From positions 310,001-374,000 of the forward strand of contig NZ_JANAVO010000001.1 in assembly GCF_024213555.1 (NCBI RefSeq): a DNA stretch of 64,000 nucleotides, read 5' to 3'. Every line of letters starts with the position of its first letter. Position 1 is the first letter of the stretch. A model generated the notes under the pieces. The model saw only the letters and a program-made list of their open reading frames with translations, was not told where the DNA came from and did no database searches. Made by a program: the position numbers and the translations under genes. The DNA comes from Allokutzneria sp. A3M-2-11 16. GTDB taxonomy: Bacteria > Actinomycetota > Actinomycetes > Mycobacteriales > Pseudonocardiaceae. Below, piece by piece: positions 27,088-34,273 of the stretch.

Positions 27088-27720
27088 TCACGTCTTCGTT
27101 TCAGGGCGAAACAGAGTGACGCCTTCTTCGAAATCATCAACAAGCGTCTTGTTCCACTCGGCGAAGTCGAGCTCTCCCTTGGAATCCCGATCGGTCCAAT
27201 ACTTGCCTTTAAGACGCTTCGCCGGACTACCGGAAACCGAGAGGACGGTTGAGCCGTGGTGCATTCGACTGCGATGCTCGAAACGAGCTTCGGGGCGGTT
27301 GATGTACAGGTAGACCAGTTCGCAAATTCCGTCCACTTCTGACAGCTCCGCCAGAGACGACGTCGAGCGCGACTCGTTGGTCAGCAGCGTGACCGAGATG
27401 CGAGTAATCCGCTGCCGCACGACAAGATAGACCGTCTTGGGAGGAACCCGCTCTCCTGTTTCAGGGTTTACCCAGAAAGACGTGAGGGTTCCACGCCAAG
27501 TACCTCGGAGAGATCGTGGTACCCCGGGGATTATTTGTGCAATCCTGGTGCGCCAAAGCCAAAGATCCCAAACTGTCAGCAGCACTGTTGCCGCGAGTAC
27601 GGCAGCCGAGAAGAACTTGAGCCAGCCAAAGTCTGGCTTACCGCCTTGAAGCCATGTGCCGACGAAAAACACGAGAACGGCCACACCGATGACGACTCGT
27701 GTGAGCACGTTCCACTTCAT
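27088..27720 (-). CDS. cap15: CBASS effector, Cap15-like (transmembrane plus beta-barrel)
   Basis: A 210-residue protein whose ATG at 27720 overlaps the CD-NTase stop (ATGA). Two N-terminal transmembrane helices (VVIGVAVLVFFVGTWLQ; FSAAVLAATVLLTVWDLWLW) are followed by a small beta-rich domain: LRGTWRGTLTSFW, VYLVVRQRITRISVTLLTNE, GICELVYLYINRPEARF, LKGKYWTDRDSKGELDF. This is the Cap15 plan, in which the barrel binds a cyclic nucleotide and the membrane part then disrupts the inner membrane. The family call is by architecture and motif, without a search. Confidence 0.75.
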   Translation of the reverse strand: MKWNVLTRVVIGVAVLVFFVGTWLQGGKPDFGWLKFFSAAVLAATVLLTVWDLWLWRTRIAQIIPGVPRSLRGTWRGTLTSFWVNPETGERVPPKTVYLVVRQRITRISVTLLTNESRSTSSLAELSEVDGICELVYLYINRPEARFEHRSRMHHGSTVLSVSGSPAKRLKGKYWTDRDSKGELDFAEWNKTLVDDFEEGVTLFRPETKT

Positions 27721-28610
27721 GAGGCGTATCCCAGGTAGTTCCAAGCTGCCTTAGCGAAGTCGCGGCCGTCCGCCCGGCTCCACGCCTGCTCCCAGTGAAA
27801 CAGGAACTTACACTCGTTCACTTCCAGCCACCTCTGAGCTTCGGTGGCGGGTTCGTCGCCCTGAAGTTCGTCCCACACGTATACGAGCAATCCACGAATG
27901 ATTTCAGTCCAAGTCTCCGCCAGAAAAAGGCTGTTCGGGCAGTTGTAGGCCAAGCATTCTACAAAGAACGACGGCACCTCGCGATGCTCTCCGCTCTCGA
28001 CCATCGCGTTCTCAACGCGCTTCAAGATGCGAACAGCCTTCTTGTAGAATCGTCTAGTGTCGTTGTTCTTTGCGTTACCGTTTTTGAGCTGTTGCTCCGG
28101 ATAATTTTTCAGATTCGCGCCGCTCTTCTTGAACACCTTCGACCCGTCGCGATAGCTGCTGGCCGAGAAGTAGTAACGATAGTCGAAACACGGCACAACA
28201 TCAGCATCGACCCGAGCCGTATTTGAGTTAATGCGAAATGCTGTCGATCCGGAGTAATCCACTTGCCCAGGAAACATTTTCTCCAAAGCGACGCCAAGCT
28301 CGGCACGAAGCTTATCTGGCGTCCAGATTCCAGTGTAGGGCGATATGAAACCCGAAGGCAGCACACAGCCAGCCGCTTCCTCGTAGTACCGAACATCAGT
28401 GCACTGAACGGCAATATCAACATCACTGTCTGCCTTGACGTTGGTGTTGTTGGCATATGAGCCCTTCGCATAAACCTTCAGGCCGCAGTCAGCAAACGCA
28501 CCGTGGTTACGAACTGCCTCTCGAATCATGCGCTCGGTGCGATCTTGCTTATCTTGCTCAGTCTGGCTCGACCAGTCTGTCCACCCAGCTAGCTTCTCCT
28601 CCAACGTCAT
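27717..28610 (-). CDS. CD-NTase (cGAS/DncV-like nucleotidyltransferase) of CBASS
   Basis: A 297-residue protein. ATG 28610 follows GGAGGACACTACGGCG. The catalytic block is VYAKGSYANNTNVKADSDVD then IAVQC: Gly-Ser and the first two metal Asps; the third is in ARVDADVVPCFDY. C-terminal helices include FYKKAVRILKRVENAMVESG and PSFFVECLAYNCP, typical of the OAS-like lobe. It makes a cyclic oligonucleotide on phage infection; product and clade cannot be read by eye. No Cap2/Cap3 or HORMA/TRIP13 genes are adjacent, so this is a minimal (type I) CBASS with the coupled effector. Confidence 0.85.
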   Translation of the reverse strand: MTLEEKLAGWTDWSSQTEQDKQDRTERMIREAVRNHGAFADCGLKVYAKGSYANNTNVKADSDVDIAVQCTDVRYYEEAAGCVLPSGFISPYTGIWTPDKLRAELGVALEKMFPGQVDYSGSTAFRINSNTARVDADVVPCFDYRYYFSASSYRDGSKVFKKSGANLKNYPEQQLKNGNAKNNDTRRFYKKAVRILKRVENAMVESGEHREVPSFFVECLAYNCPNSLFLAETWTEIIRGLLVYVWDELQGDEPATEAQRWLEVNECKFLFHWEQAWSRADGRDFAKAAWNYLGYAS

Positions 28611-28670
28611 CGCCGTAGTGTCCTCCAACCCATGGCACTAAACGAGCAGCCACTCCGCATCTTTTCCGCA

Positions 28671-29756
28671 TCATCGTTTAGCGCGTTGCAGCTCCTCTTC
28701 CAGCACCCACACGAACGCCACCCCTGCCCGCGGAAACACCCAACCGTCGAAGCCGACGTCCACCGTCTTCGCCGACGCGTCGGTGCTGGTGTGCTCGACA
28801 CGTGCCTGCTCAGCGCTGGCGAAGTAGTCCAAGGTGTTCACCCGGCGAATCCCTGCTCCGGCGTAGCTGAGTCGGACGTGGACGCCCTTGGTCGGGCGGG
28901 GCAAGTCGAGGTAGAGCAAGTGCCCGTGACGTTGGACGAGCACGGTGTAGCTGTAGGCGACGGTCACCTCGGAGCCAACGACGTCACCGAGGTCGACGCT
29001 GTAAATCTGCCCACCGCGTCGTTGGGCACGACGGATCTTCTTCGGCTGGCCGTCGACGGTCAGGTGGGTGAGTTCAAAGGCGGCCGGCGAGTCCGCGGTG
29101 ATCGTGGACGACGGGTCGACGTGCCAGACCGACGTGATCGCCGGATCACGAAGGAGCTCGCGGTACTCGGCCATGTCGGAGACGCACGCGAAGCGCAGCA
29201 TGGGGTGGGCCACGGTGACCCGGTACTCCCAGCGGATGGTCGCGAGGAACATCGAGCCGCGGCCGGTTGCTGGTCCGTCGCCCCACGGGCTGAGCGTCAC
29301 GTTCACATCGACGTCGTGCCAGCGTTCTGGCGCCTGGACGACTTGGTTGCGGATGTCGGCGTAGATGTCCGACGCCAGGTCGCCATCACCAAGGCGGAGT
29401 CCGAGGGCGTTGGCAGCGATCCGGTCGAGGGTGTCGTTTGAGGCGACATCCTTCAACGCCTTGGCGTTGAAGGCGAAGCTGTCGAGGACAGCGTCGCGGA
29501 TGGCGGGCGCTTCCTCGTGCAGGACTTGGCGTAGCCGCTGGGTGGCTCGTTCGTCGCCGTCCTTGCGGTCGATGTACTCGAAGGCCACGGCGAGCAGACC
29601 GGTGGTGAGGAGCGCGGAGCCGAAGTCGAGGAACCAGCCGGGCGCGTCCACGCCAAGGTTTTCCTTGACCAGCAACAAGATCACGCCAAGAGAGGTCATC
29701 AGGATGGCGATGAGCTGGAGCTTGGTCTTATAGAGCCGGTCAAGGGTGCTACGCAT
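28671..29756 (-). CDS. membrane-anchored hypothetical protein with large cytosolic domain
   Basis: A 361-residue protein; the start is placed at ATG 29756 (MRSTLDRLYKTKLQLIAILM). Two transmembrane helices (LIAILMTSLGVILLLVKENL; FLDFGSALLTTGLLAVAFEY) precede a cytosolic region with helices (LRQVLHEEAPAIRDAVLDSF) and then a beta-rich part (VNVTLSPWGDG, WEYRVTVAHPMLRFACVSDM, VTVAYSYTVLVQRHGHLLYL). No family recognised. It lies 60 bp upstream of the CD-NTase in the same direction and could belong to that operon. Confidence 0.6.
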   Translation of the reverse strand: MRSTLDRLYKTKLQLIAILMTSLGVILLLVKENLGVDAPGWFLDFGSALLTTGLLAVAFEYIDRKDGDERATQRLRQVLHEEAPAIRDAVLDSFAFNAKALKDVASNDTLDRIAANALGLRLGDGDLASDIYADIRNQVVQAPERWHDVDVNVTLSPWGDGPATGRGSMFLATIRWEYRVTVAHPMLRFACVSDMAEYRELLRDPAITSVWHVDPSSTITADSPAAFELTHLTVDGQPKKIRRAQRRGGQIYSVDLGDVVGSEVTVAYSYTVLVQRHGHLLYLDLPRPTKGVHVRLSYAGAGIRRVNTLDYFASAEQARVEHTSTDASAKTVDVGFDGWVFPRAGVAFVWVLEEELQRAKR

Positions 29757-29804
29757 GTTCAAGATCAATTGTAGCAAATATGCGTTTGGTGTTGAATAGC
29801 AAAA

Positions 29805-29839
29805 GAGAGCCCTGGGCGATATCAACGCCCAGGGCTCTC
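29805..29839 (-). terminator. strong intrinsic terminator of the micro-peptide transcript
   Basis: Arms 29,805-29,818 and 29,826-29,839 pair perfectly over 14 bp (GAGAGCCCTGGGCG) with a 7-nt loop. On the reverse strand it is followed by TTTTGC, so it stops leftward transcripts coming from the peptide gene. It also insulates the gene at 28,671-29,756. Confidence 0.8.
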
Positions 29840-29862
29840 GCCTTGTTCATGGGTTACGGGGC

Positions 29863-29901
29863 TCAGGTGCCGCCGCCACCGCCGCTCAGGATCGTGCGCA
29901 T
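29863..29901 (-). CDS. candidate 12-residue peptide gene
   Basis: ATG 29901 to TGA 29863 encodes MRTILSGGGGGT. The site GAAGGGGGTGACC stands before it at ideal spacing, and a strong terminator lies 24 bp after the stop, leaving a transcript with room for nothing else. It is divergent from a small Xre gene and next to a palindromic operator. The short basic-hydrophobic head with a Gly5-Thr tail suggests a signal or leader peptide. No family known to me. Confidence 0.5.
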   Translation of the reverse strand: MRTILSGGGGGT

Positions 29902-29954
29902 GGTCACCCCCTTCGTGGGTTATCGGGGCCGTGTGCCGGTTGGCACGGGAGGAC

Positions 29955-29975
29955 AATATCCTATTTTGGGATATT
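29955..29975. promoter_or_regulatory. palindromic operator candidate AATATCC-N7-GGATATT
   Basis: Perfect 7-bp inverted arms around TATTTTG, placed 27 bp before the Xre start (GTG 30003) and about 54 bp from the peptide ATG. The same half-site (ATATCC/GGATAT) clusters at 41,813-41,843 before the Xre-TPR gene, with a shared TTTTGGGA spacer. It is probably bound by one of the element's Xre regulators (inference). Confidence 0.55.
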
Positions 29976-30002
29976 GGCAAGTGGCGGGGTCCGCTTTCCC
30001 TC

Positions 30003-30239
30003 GTGGACAAGAGCATCCACTCCGAAGAGCAGCAACGACTCTGTCTCTTGCTGCGGGAGTTGCGTGAAGCAGCCGGGCTGACCCAGGTCCAGGTGGCGGC
30101 GCGGCTCGGGGTGCCTCAGTCCTTCGTGAGCAAGTACGAGGCCGGAGACCGGCGGCTCGACGTGTTCGAGTTGCGCCAGGTCACTGAAGTCCTTGGCACG
30201 ACAGTGATCGACGTGTTGAAGCGTCTCGATTTGGGCTAG
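30003..30239 (+). CDS. small Xre-family helix-turn-helix regulator
   Basis: A 78-residue protein if it starts at GTG 30003 (VDKSIHSEEQQRLCLLLREL); an earlier GTG at 29931 would add 24 residues. A single Xre HTH domain fills it: LREAAGLTQVQVAARLGVPQ then SFVSKYEAGDRRLDVFELRQ. No effector domain. The later start leaves the palindrome at 29,955 in the promoter, which is why it is preferred. It probably represses itself and/or the divergent 12-residue peptide gene. Confidence 0.8.
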   Translation: MDKSIHSEEQQRLCLLLRELREAAGLTQVQVAARLGVPQSFVSKYEAGDRRLDVFELRQVTEVLGTTVIDVLKRLDLG

Positions 30240-30286
30240 GACACGTCCGCCGCGTGTCCGTACACCGACCGAGGTTTGCCGCCCAG

Positions 30287-30709
30287 CTATGGAGTTACCT
30301 CGGTCACGCGGGCGTTGTTCAGTCCGTGCTCGCGCAGCACGGCAAGTGCTCGTTCGGACGCCACGAGCATGAAGTCCTCGTCGACGCCCAGATCTTCCTG
30401 GTGTGCCTTGCCAGTGAAGCGCAGCCACTTCCAGCGGGGCAGCGGCTCCTCGATCAGCTCTTCGCCCTCGGGCGAGAGGCTGACCTCCAACTCGTCGAAC
30501 TCGACCCCGGTGAGACCAGCGTCGGTGATCGCGGAGGCCAGCGCTTCGGTAACGATGAAGCAGGGGGTGCACTCCAGGATGGCGTCGCCGAGCCAGTCGG
30601 AAAAGCGGTACTCCAAGCGCGTCACCACCGCTGGCTCGACGCTGAAGTCGAGGACTGTGTTGTCGCCGAAGTCGCCCGCAACCTCGGGCTGGACGATGTA
30701 GTACCCCAT
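30287..30709 (-). CDS. immunity protein for the adjacent toxin
   Basis: A 140-residue protein from ATG 30709, 11 bp after the toxin stop. MGYYIVQPEVAGDFGDNTVL, WLGDAILECTPCFIVTEALA, LTGVEFDELEVSLSPEGEEL and PRWKWLRFTGKAHQEDLGVD match the pattern of single-domain immunity proteins encoded after polymorphic nuclease toxins (Imm43-like by my reading). It is acidic, suited to blocking a basic nuclease domain. Family number not certain; the role is supported by position. Confidence 0.65.
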   Translation of the reverse strand: MGYYIVQPEVAGDFGDNTVLDFSVEPAVVTRLEYRFSDWLGDAILECTPCFIVTEALASAITDAGLTGVEFDELEVSLSPEGEELIEEPLPRWKWLRFTGKAHQEDLGVDEDFMLVASERALAVLREHGLNNARVTEVTP

Positions 30710-30720
30710 GGCTGGACGCC

Positions 30721-31494
30721 TCACCTGATGTTCGGGTTGAACGACGTGCCGTACTGGTCGTCGATCATGGTAGCGAAGTCGAGGAGCTGCTGTTTTGTAG
30801 GACGAGTGCCGCTCTTGCGGAAGGGCTTGTAGAAGTCGTTCCAGGCAATGCGGATAGCGCTGAGGTGCACCCGGTTGTTGATGAGCCCCTTCGGAATACC
30901 CCGCAGGTTCTCCAAGGAGTGCACTTCCTCGGTCTGCACCACGCCAGGGAAAATCCTGAGCACCTGCTGCTCGACGGCGTGGTGCACGACCACCTTGCCT
31001 TCGGTGTCGGGGTGGGCGTCGAAGAAGGTCTTGCGGTAGTTGGTAGAGGTTGTCCAGCCGAAGCTGGCGGGCTTGCTCTTGGACGGGGACGCCTTGGTAC
31101 TGCTGGGTTTCGTCGCGGCTGGCGGCGTTGTGGACGCCTCGCTCCTTGGCATACCGCACGAGCCGGAGGACGGCGTCGCCGAGGGAGCGGCCGCGGCGGC
31201 GGGAAGAGCGCCTCCACCTCCAGTCCCGCTGTGCTGCTGGATGTATCGCTCGGTTCCGCTGCGCGCCTGCTCGTAGAGGGCGGCAGCGGCTTCGAGCTCA
31301 TCGGGCACACCGGTCAGCGGCTCGACGGCCTCCTGTAGTTCAGGGTGGTTGCTCTCGGCCGCGGCTGCGGTGAGAACGACAAGGACTTCCTCGCGCAGAA
31401 GCTCGGCGGACGTCTTCAGCTCATCCGGGCGGAGGTCCTGCAGTGCGGCGCGAAGCCGCTCGACCACCTCACCAACGTTCGCCACCCCGGTCAC
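30721..31494 (-). CDS. polymorphic toxin with C-terminal His-rich nuclease domain
   Basis: A 257-residue protein from GTG 31494, directly after the stop of the 85-residue gene. Residues 1-95 are helical (VERLRAALQDLRPDELKTSA; ELLREEVLVVL). Residues about 95-145 are a Gly/Ala/Pro/Ser/Lys linker. Residues about 145-257 form the toxin domain: KVVVHHAVEQQVLRIFPGVV, EEVHSLENLRGIPKGLINNR, VHLSAIRIAWNDFYKPF. Paired His and the Asn/Arg pattern suggest an HNH/LHH-type nuclease. No signal peptide; the helical head could be a type VII-like export signal (inference). Confidence 0.65.
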   Translation of the reverse strand: MTGVANVGEVVERLRAALQDLRPDELKTSAELLREEVLVVLTAAAAESNHPELQEAVEPLTGVPDELEAAAALYEQARSGTERYIQQHSGTGGGGALPAAAAAPSATPSSGSCGMPRSEASTTPPAATKPSSTKASPSKSKPASFGWTTSTNYRKTFFDAHPDTEGKVVVHHAVEQQVLRIFPGVVQTEEVHSLENLRGIPKGLINNRVHLSAIRIAWNDFYKPFRKSGTRPTKQQLLDFATMIDDQYGTSFNPNIR

Positions 31495-31752
31495 CTAAAT
31501 GCCGGTGGCGTAGGCGGATATCAGGTCTCCGGCACAGGCGAGCCGTTCCCCAACTCCATCCAGCTGATCGACGGCCTGGTGGATGATCCCGACGACCTCG
31601 GCGGCGCCCGTGTCGCTGGTAGAGCGCCAGGCTTCGGCCAACTCGCCGGCCGCGGCGAGGGCGTCGGTCTTGTTCTGGAGGACTACCGCGGTGGGCAGCT
31701 GCTCGACGAGCTGAAGTAGTTGAGCTCGTAGTTCACCGACGCTTCCGTACAC
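31495..31752 (-). CDS. small helical partner protein of the toxin
   Basis: An 85-residue protein. GTG 31752 is chosen because CAGGGGGACTCCGC precedes it. Sequence YGSVGELRAQLLQLVEQLPT and GIIHQAVDQLDGVGERLACA: two helices with regular hydrophobic spacing, much like the head of the toxin gene that begins at the very next base. Reminiscent of WXG100/ESX-type partner proteins or the DUF6244 group, without a WXG motif. It probably pairs with or delivers the toxin. Confidence 0.55.
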   Translation of the reverse strand: MYGSVGELRAQLLQLVEQLPTAVVLQNKTDALAAAGELAEAWRSTSDTGAAEVVGIIHQAVDQLDGVGERLACAGDLISAYATGI

Positions 31753-31933
31753 GCGGAGTCCCCCTGGTTCTCGGCCGCAGCTGCAAGACGATCTGTTGCA
31801 GCCGGGGACGCTACAGCCGGAGATCAGCGAAAACGGGGGCTTCTGGACTGGTTCACGCGCGCGGCCTAGTTGGCGCGAGGAGCCATCAGAGTGACGAATC
31901 AAGGCGCTCGCGCCTCGGAGCTTGTGGCCCCGT

Positions 31934-32377
31934 TCAGCGCCATCGCACCCGCACCCGTGCGATCTCCTCGAACCAGAACCGGAGATCGTCATCATCAGCA
32001 GCTCGGCGGTAGCCGAACAGGTGCGCTGCATCGTGGAAGCCTGGGCCGGGTGCATTCGCGGTCTTGCCGTACACCAACGAGGTCAGCATAGGCAGCTCGG
32101 CGAGGTGGCAGGCTTTCACCAGCACTTGCAGGAACGGCGAGACGGCGAGATGCCACTCCGGGTGTTGGCCGAGATCGGTGTCCGCCACCAGCTGCTTGTA
32201 GAAGACCATCCCGCGAGGAGATCGCGCGAGACCTTCAAGGTGGTCGACGAGCTGGCGGCAGATGACGCCCCAGGCTGCTTCGGAAAAACCCCACGAGCTT
32301 CGCCCTGAAGCCAGATACCAGCCGACAGCAGCGGTGAGGGTATCGTCAGAGATCAAGGTGGAACGATTTCGTGACAT
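31934..32377 (-). CDS. hypothetical protein
   Basis: A 147-residue protein from ATG 32377 with GGGAG 10 bp before it. Rich in Trp, Leu and His (WHLAVSPFLQVLVKACHLAE; VYGKTANAPGPGFHDAAHLF). No recognised domain. It precedes the toxin cluster in the same direction by about 180 bp and may be part of it. Confidence 0.5.
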   Translation of the reverse strand: MSRNRSTLISDDTLTAAVGWYLASGRSSWGFSEAAWGVICRQLVDHLEGLARSPRGMVFYKQLVADTDLGQHPEWHLAVSPFLQVLVKACHLAELPMLTSLVYGKTANAPGPGFHDAAHLFGYRRAADDDDLRFWFEEIARVRVRWR

Positions 32378-32639
32378 GCCTGCTCATCTCCCGCGCCTCG
32401 TTGTTGCCGGGAGATCGCCAGTCGCAGCACTGCCGTTACCCTCAGCGCGATGACAGAGCGGGCGCTGTTGTTGAACACGACCAACTCGATCTGACAACAC
32501 CCACACACGCTTACCCCTGCAAAGCCCACGTAGACGAGCGGGTCGTCCCCAATCGAACGCCTCGGTGGGCGTAGTATTCAGCCAATTGCTACGGTCTGAT
32601 TACCGACTCTGCACCGACTCTTTGTGAGGCATACACCCC

Positions 32640-32993
32640 ATGGCACAGCGCACCATCGTCCAGCTCGTTGACGACCTGGACGGCACCGAGAGCGGCGACA
32701 TCTCCCGCGTGGAGTTCGCGCTCGACGGCATTACCTACGAGATCGATCTGAACGACGCCAACGTGGACAAGCTCCGCAACGGACTCGCTCAGTACGTCGA
32801 AGCCGCCCGTCGAGTTGGTGGCCGGGCGAAGCGCGGCAGCGGTGCAGCAGCTCGCGGCGCGAGCGGCTGCGGACGCAGCAAGGAAGAACTCCAGGAGATC
32901 CGGGAGTGGGCACGGAGCAACGGACACGAGGTCTCCGAGCGCGGGCGGATCGCGACGAGCGTGCTGGAGGCGTACGACGCAGCGAAGGGGTAG
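32640..32993 (+). CDS. lsr2: Lsr2-like nucleoid-associated silencer
   Basis: A 117-residue protein, the usual Lsr2 length. The N-terminal dimerisation strands are MAQRTIVQLVDDLDGTESGD and VEFALDGITYEIDLND; the C-terminal DNA-binding helices end in EWARSNGHEVSERGRIATSV, with the RGR hook that enters AT-rich minor grooves. Lsr2 silences foreign AT-rich genes in actinobacteria. An element-borne copy may keep the AT-rich cargo quiet or counter the host silencer. ATG 32640 follows GTGAGGCATACACCCC. Confidence 0.92.
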   Translation: MAQRTIVQLVDDLDGTESGDISRVEFALDGITYEIDLNDANVDKLRNGLAQYVEAARRVGGRAKRGSGAAARGASGCGRSKEELQEIREWARSNGHEVSERGRIATSVLEAYDAAKG

Positions 32994-33008
32994 CGCACAT
33001 ACGCCACA

Positions 33009-33044
33009 GCCTCCGGCGCAACCATCGCCGGGGGCTGTTGTTTC
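33009..33044 (+). terminator. intrinsic terminator after lsr2
   Basis: GCCTCCGGCG (33,009-33,018) pairs with CGCCGGGGGC (33,026-33,035) with one T-G pair, then TGTTGTTT. It ends the monocistronic lsr2 transcript 15 bp after the stop. Confidence 0.75.
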
Positions 33045-33101
33045 CCCTGCTCACCATCAGCTTATCCGCTCACATTTGACGATCAATCCCAAGCCGCTCA
33101 T

Positions 33102-34271
33102 TCACTTGATGCGGGAAATTGCCCCACTCTGACTAACTTGAAATGATCCACTCACCCCAGTTCCGCCATTTCCACAAAGCATGGTCATCACGCTATCCCC
33201 ACCTTGGACTTCTCGGGAAAACGTAGTCGACCTGTACCCCTTTGGACACGATAAGGTCCACATAGTTTTGCCGGTACGAAAATCCGCCCCTATAAGTCGG
33301 TATCTGAACTGATCGATCTTCTCTTGGATAGCTAGGGTGCCTCCCAGTAAAGTCACCTGAGGGGCAGCCCAGCTGCCCTCAGCATCAGTTACCTTCAACT
33401 CGCGCTTCCACATTCCCCCTGGTCGATCCAAGCTAAAACCAAGAAGGTACGCAGAGGCGTCGGAAACGGTTACCAAGCCGGCGAATCTAGCAACGTCGCC
33501 CTCGACATTTACACGAAAGAATATGCTGTCAGTTTGAGATCCTCCGGACACTGGGATATGAATCGCACCGGGTAACGTGATCTGATGCACTTTACGCCAC
33601 CCGGAAAAGACTTCAATGATGTTACAGTGGCTGGAGAATGCCGTCGGAGTAGAACTCGATTGTCGGATTCCCACCGACAGTGTCTTACCGTCCACTATTG
33701 CACTCAGATCCTTACCCGTACCACACGCGTAGGGGACTTTTTCGCTATATGGAAACTTCTCTACTCGCAGCCTCTGAACCGATCGGGCTTCGTTCTCTTC
33801 CCAAACGCTCTCTGTTATCGTTAGAGTTGCGACCAACGCTGCTGTCAAAAACATGCCGGCCACACCAAATGCTCTCCTGCCCGCCCACGGGCGGAGAACG
33901 AGAAAGACCGCAGCGATAGCGCCTGGAAGCAATAGTCCGCCGAGATAATCAGATAGGAAGTACGTCTTGCCATCACGAATGGCGACATCGAAGAGATCCG
34001 GGTCTCTCTGAAACAAGAAACTATCCCGAAGAGCGCTCCGACCGATCAACCACGGAATCAAGACTGTGATGGCAATGAAGGCCAACCAGGCAAGAACCAT
34101 CCAATCATGACGACGCCGAGCTACGATTCGTTCCTGTTCGCTTGACGCTCGAGTGTCGTCAAGTCGTCGCACAACTCGAGTTGGCTGTGCGCTGGCAGGC
34201 CGGGTTACGGAGCGGCGCACGGCACTTGTCCGGCTACTTGCACTCTTATTCATGGGAATTGGATCGGGCAT
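33102..34271 (-). CDS. membrane protein with external beta-rich domain, last gene of the Ubl operon
   Basis: A 389-residue protein starting 2 bp after the JAB-E1 stop. It has a basic cytosolic tail of 55 residues, a transmembrane helix (MVLAWLAFIAITVLIPWLIG), then two more close together (LGGLLLPGAIAAVFLVLR; FGVAGMFLTAALVATLTITE). About 230 residues beyond the membrane are beta-rich with PQQ/propeller-like repeats (VTVSDASAYLLGFSLDRPGG; RLIGADFRTGKTMWTLSCPK) and two Cys that could pair. Its tight linkage to a ubiquitin-like pathway suggests a target, sensor or effector; the function is unknown. Confidence 0.6.
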   Translation of the reverse strand: MPDPIPMNKSASSRTSAVRRSVTRPASAQPTRVVRRLDDTRASSEQERIVARRRHDWMVLAWLAFIAITVLIPWLIGRSALRDSFLFQRDPDLFDVAIRDGKTYFLSDYLGGLLLPGAIAAVFLVLRPWAGRRAFGVAGMFLTAALVATLTITESVWEENEARSVQRLRVEKFPYSEKVPYACGTGKDLSAIVDGKTLSVGIRQSSSTPTAFSSHCNIIEVFSGWRKVHQITLPGAIHIPVSGGSQTDSIFFRVNVEGDVARFAGLVTVSDASAYLLGFSLDRPGGMWKRELKVTDAEGSWAAPQVTLLGGTLAIQEKIDQFRYRLIGADFRTGKTMWTLSCPKGYRSTTFSREVQGGDSVMTMLCGNGGTGVSGSFQVSQSGAISRIK

Positions 34272-34273
34272 GG

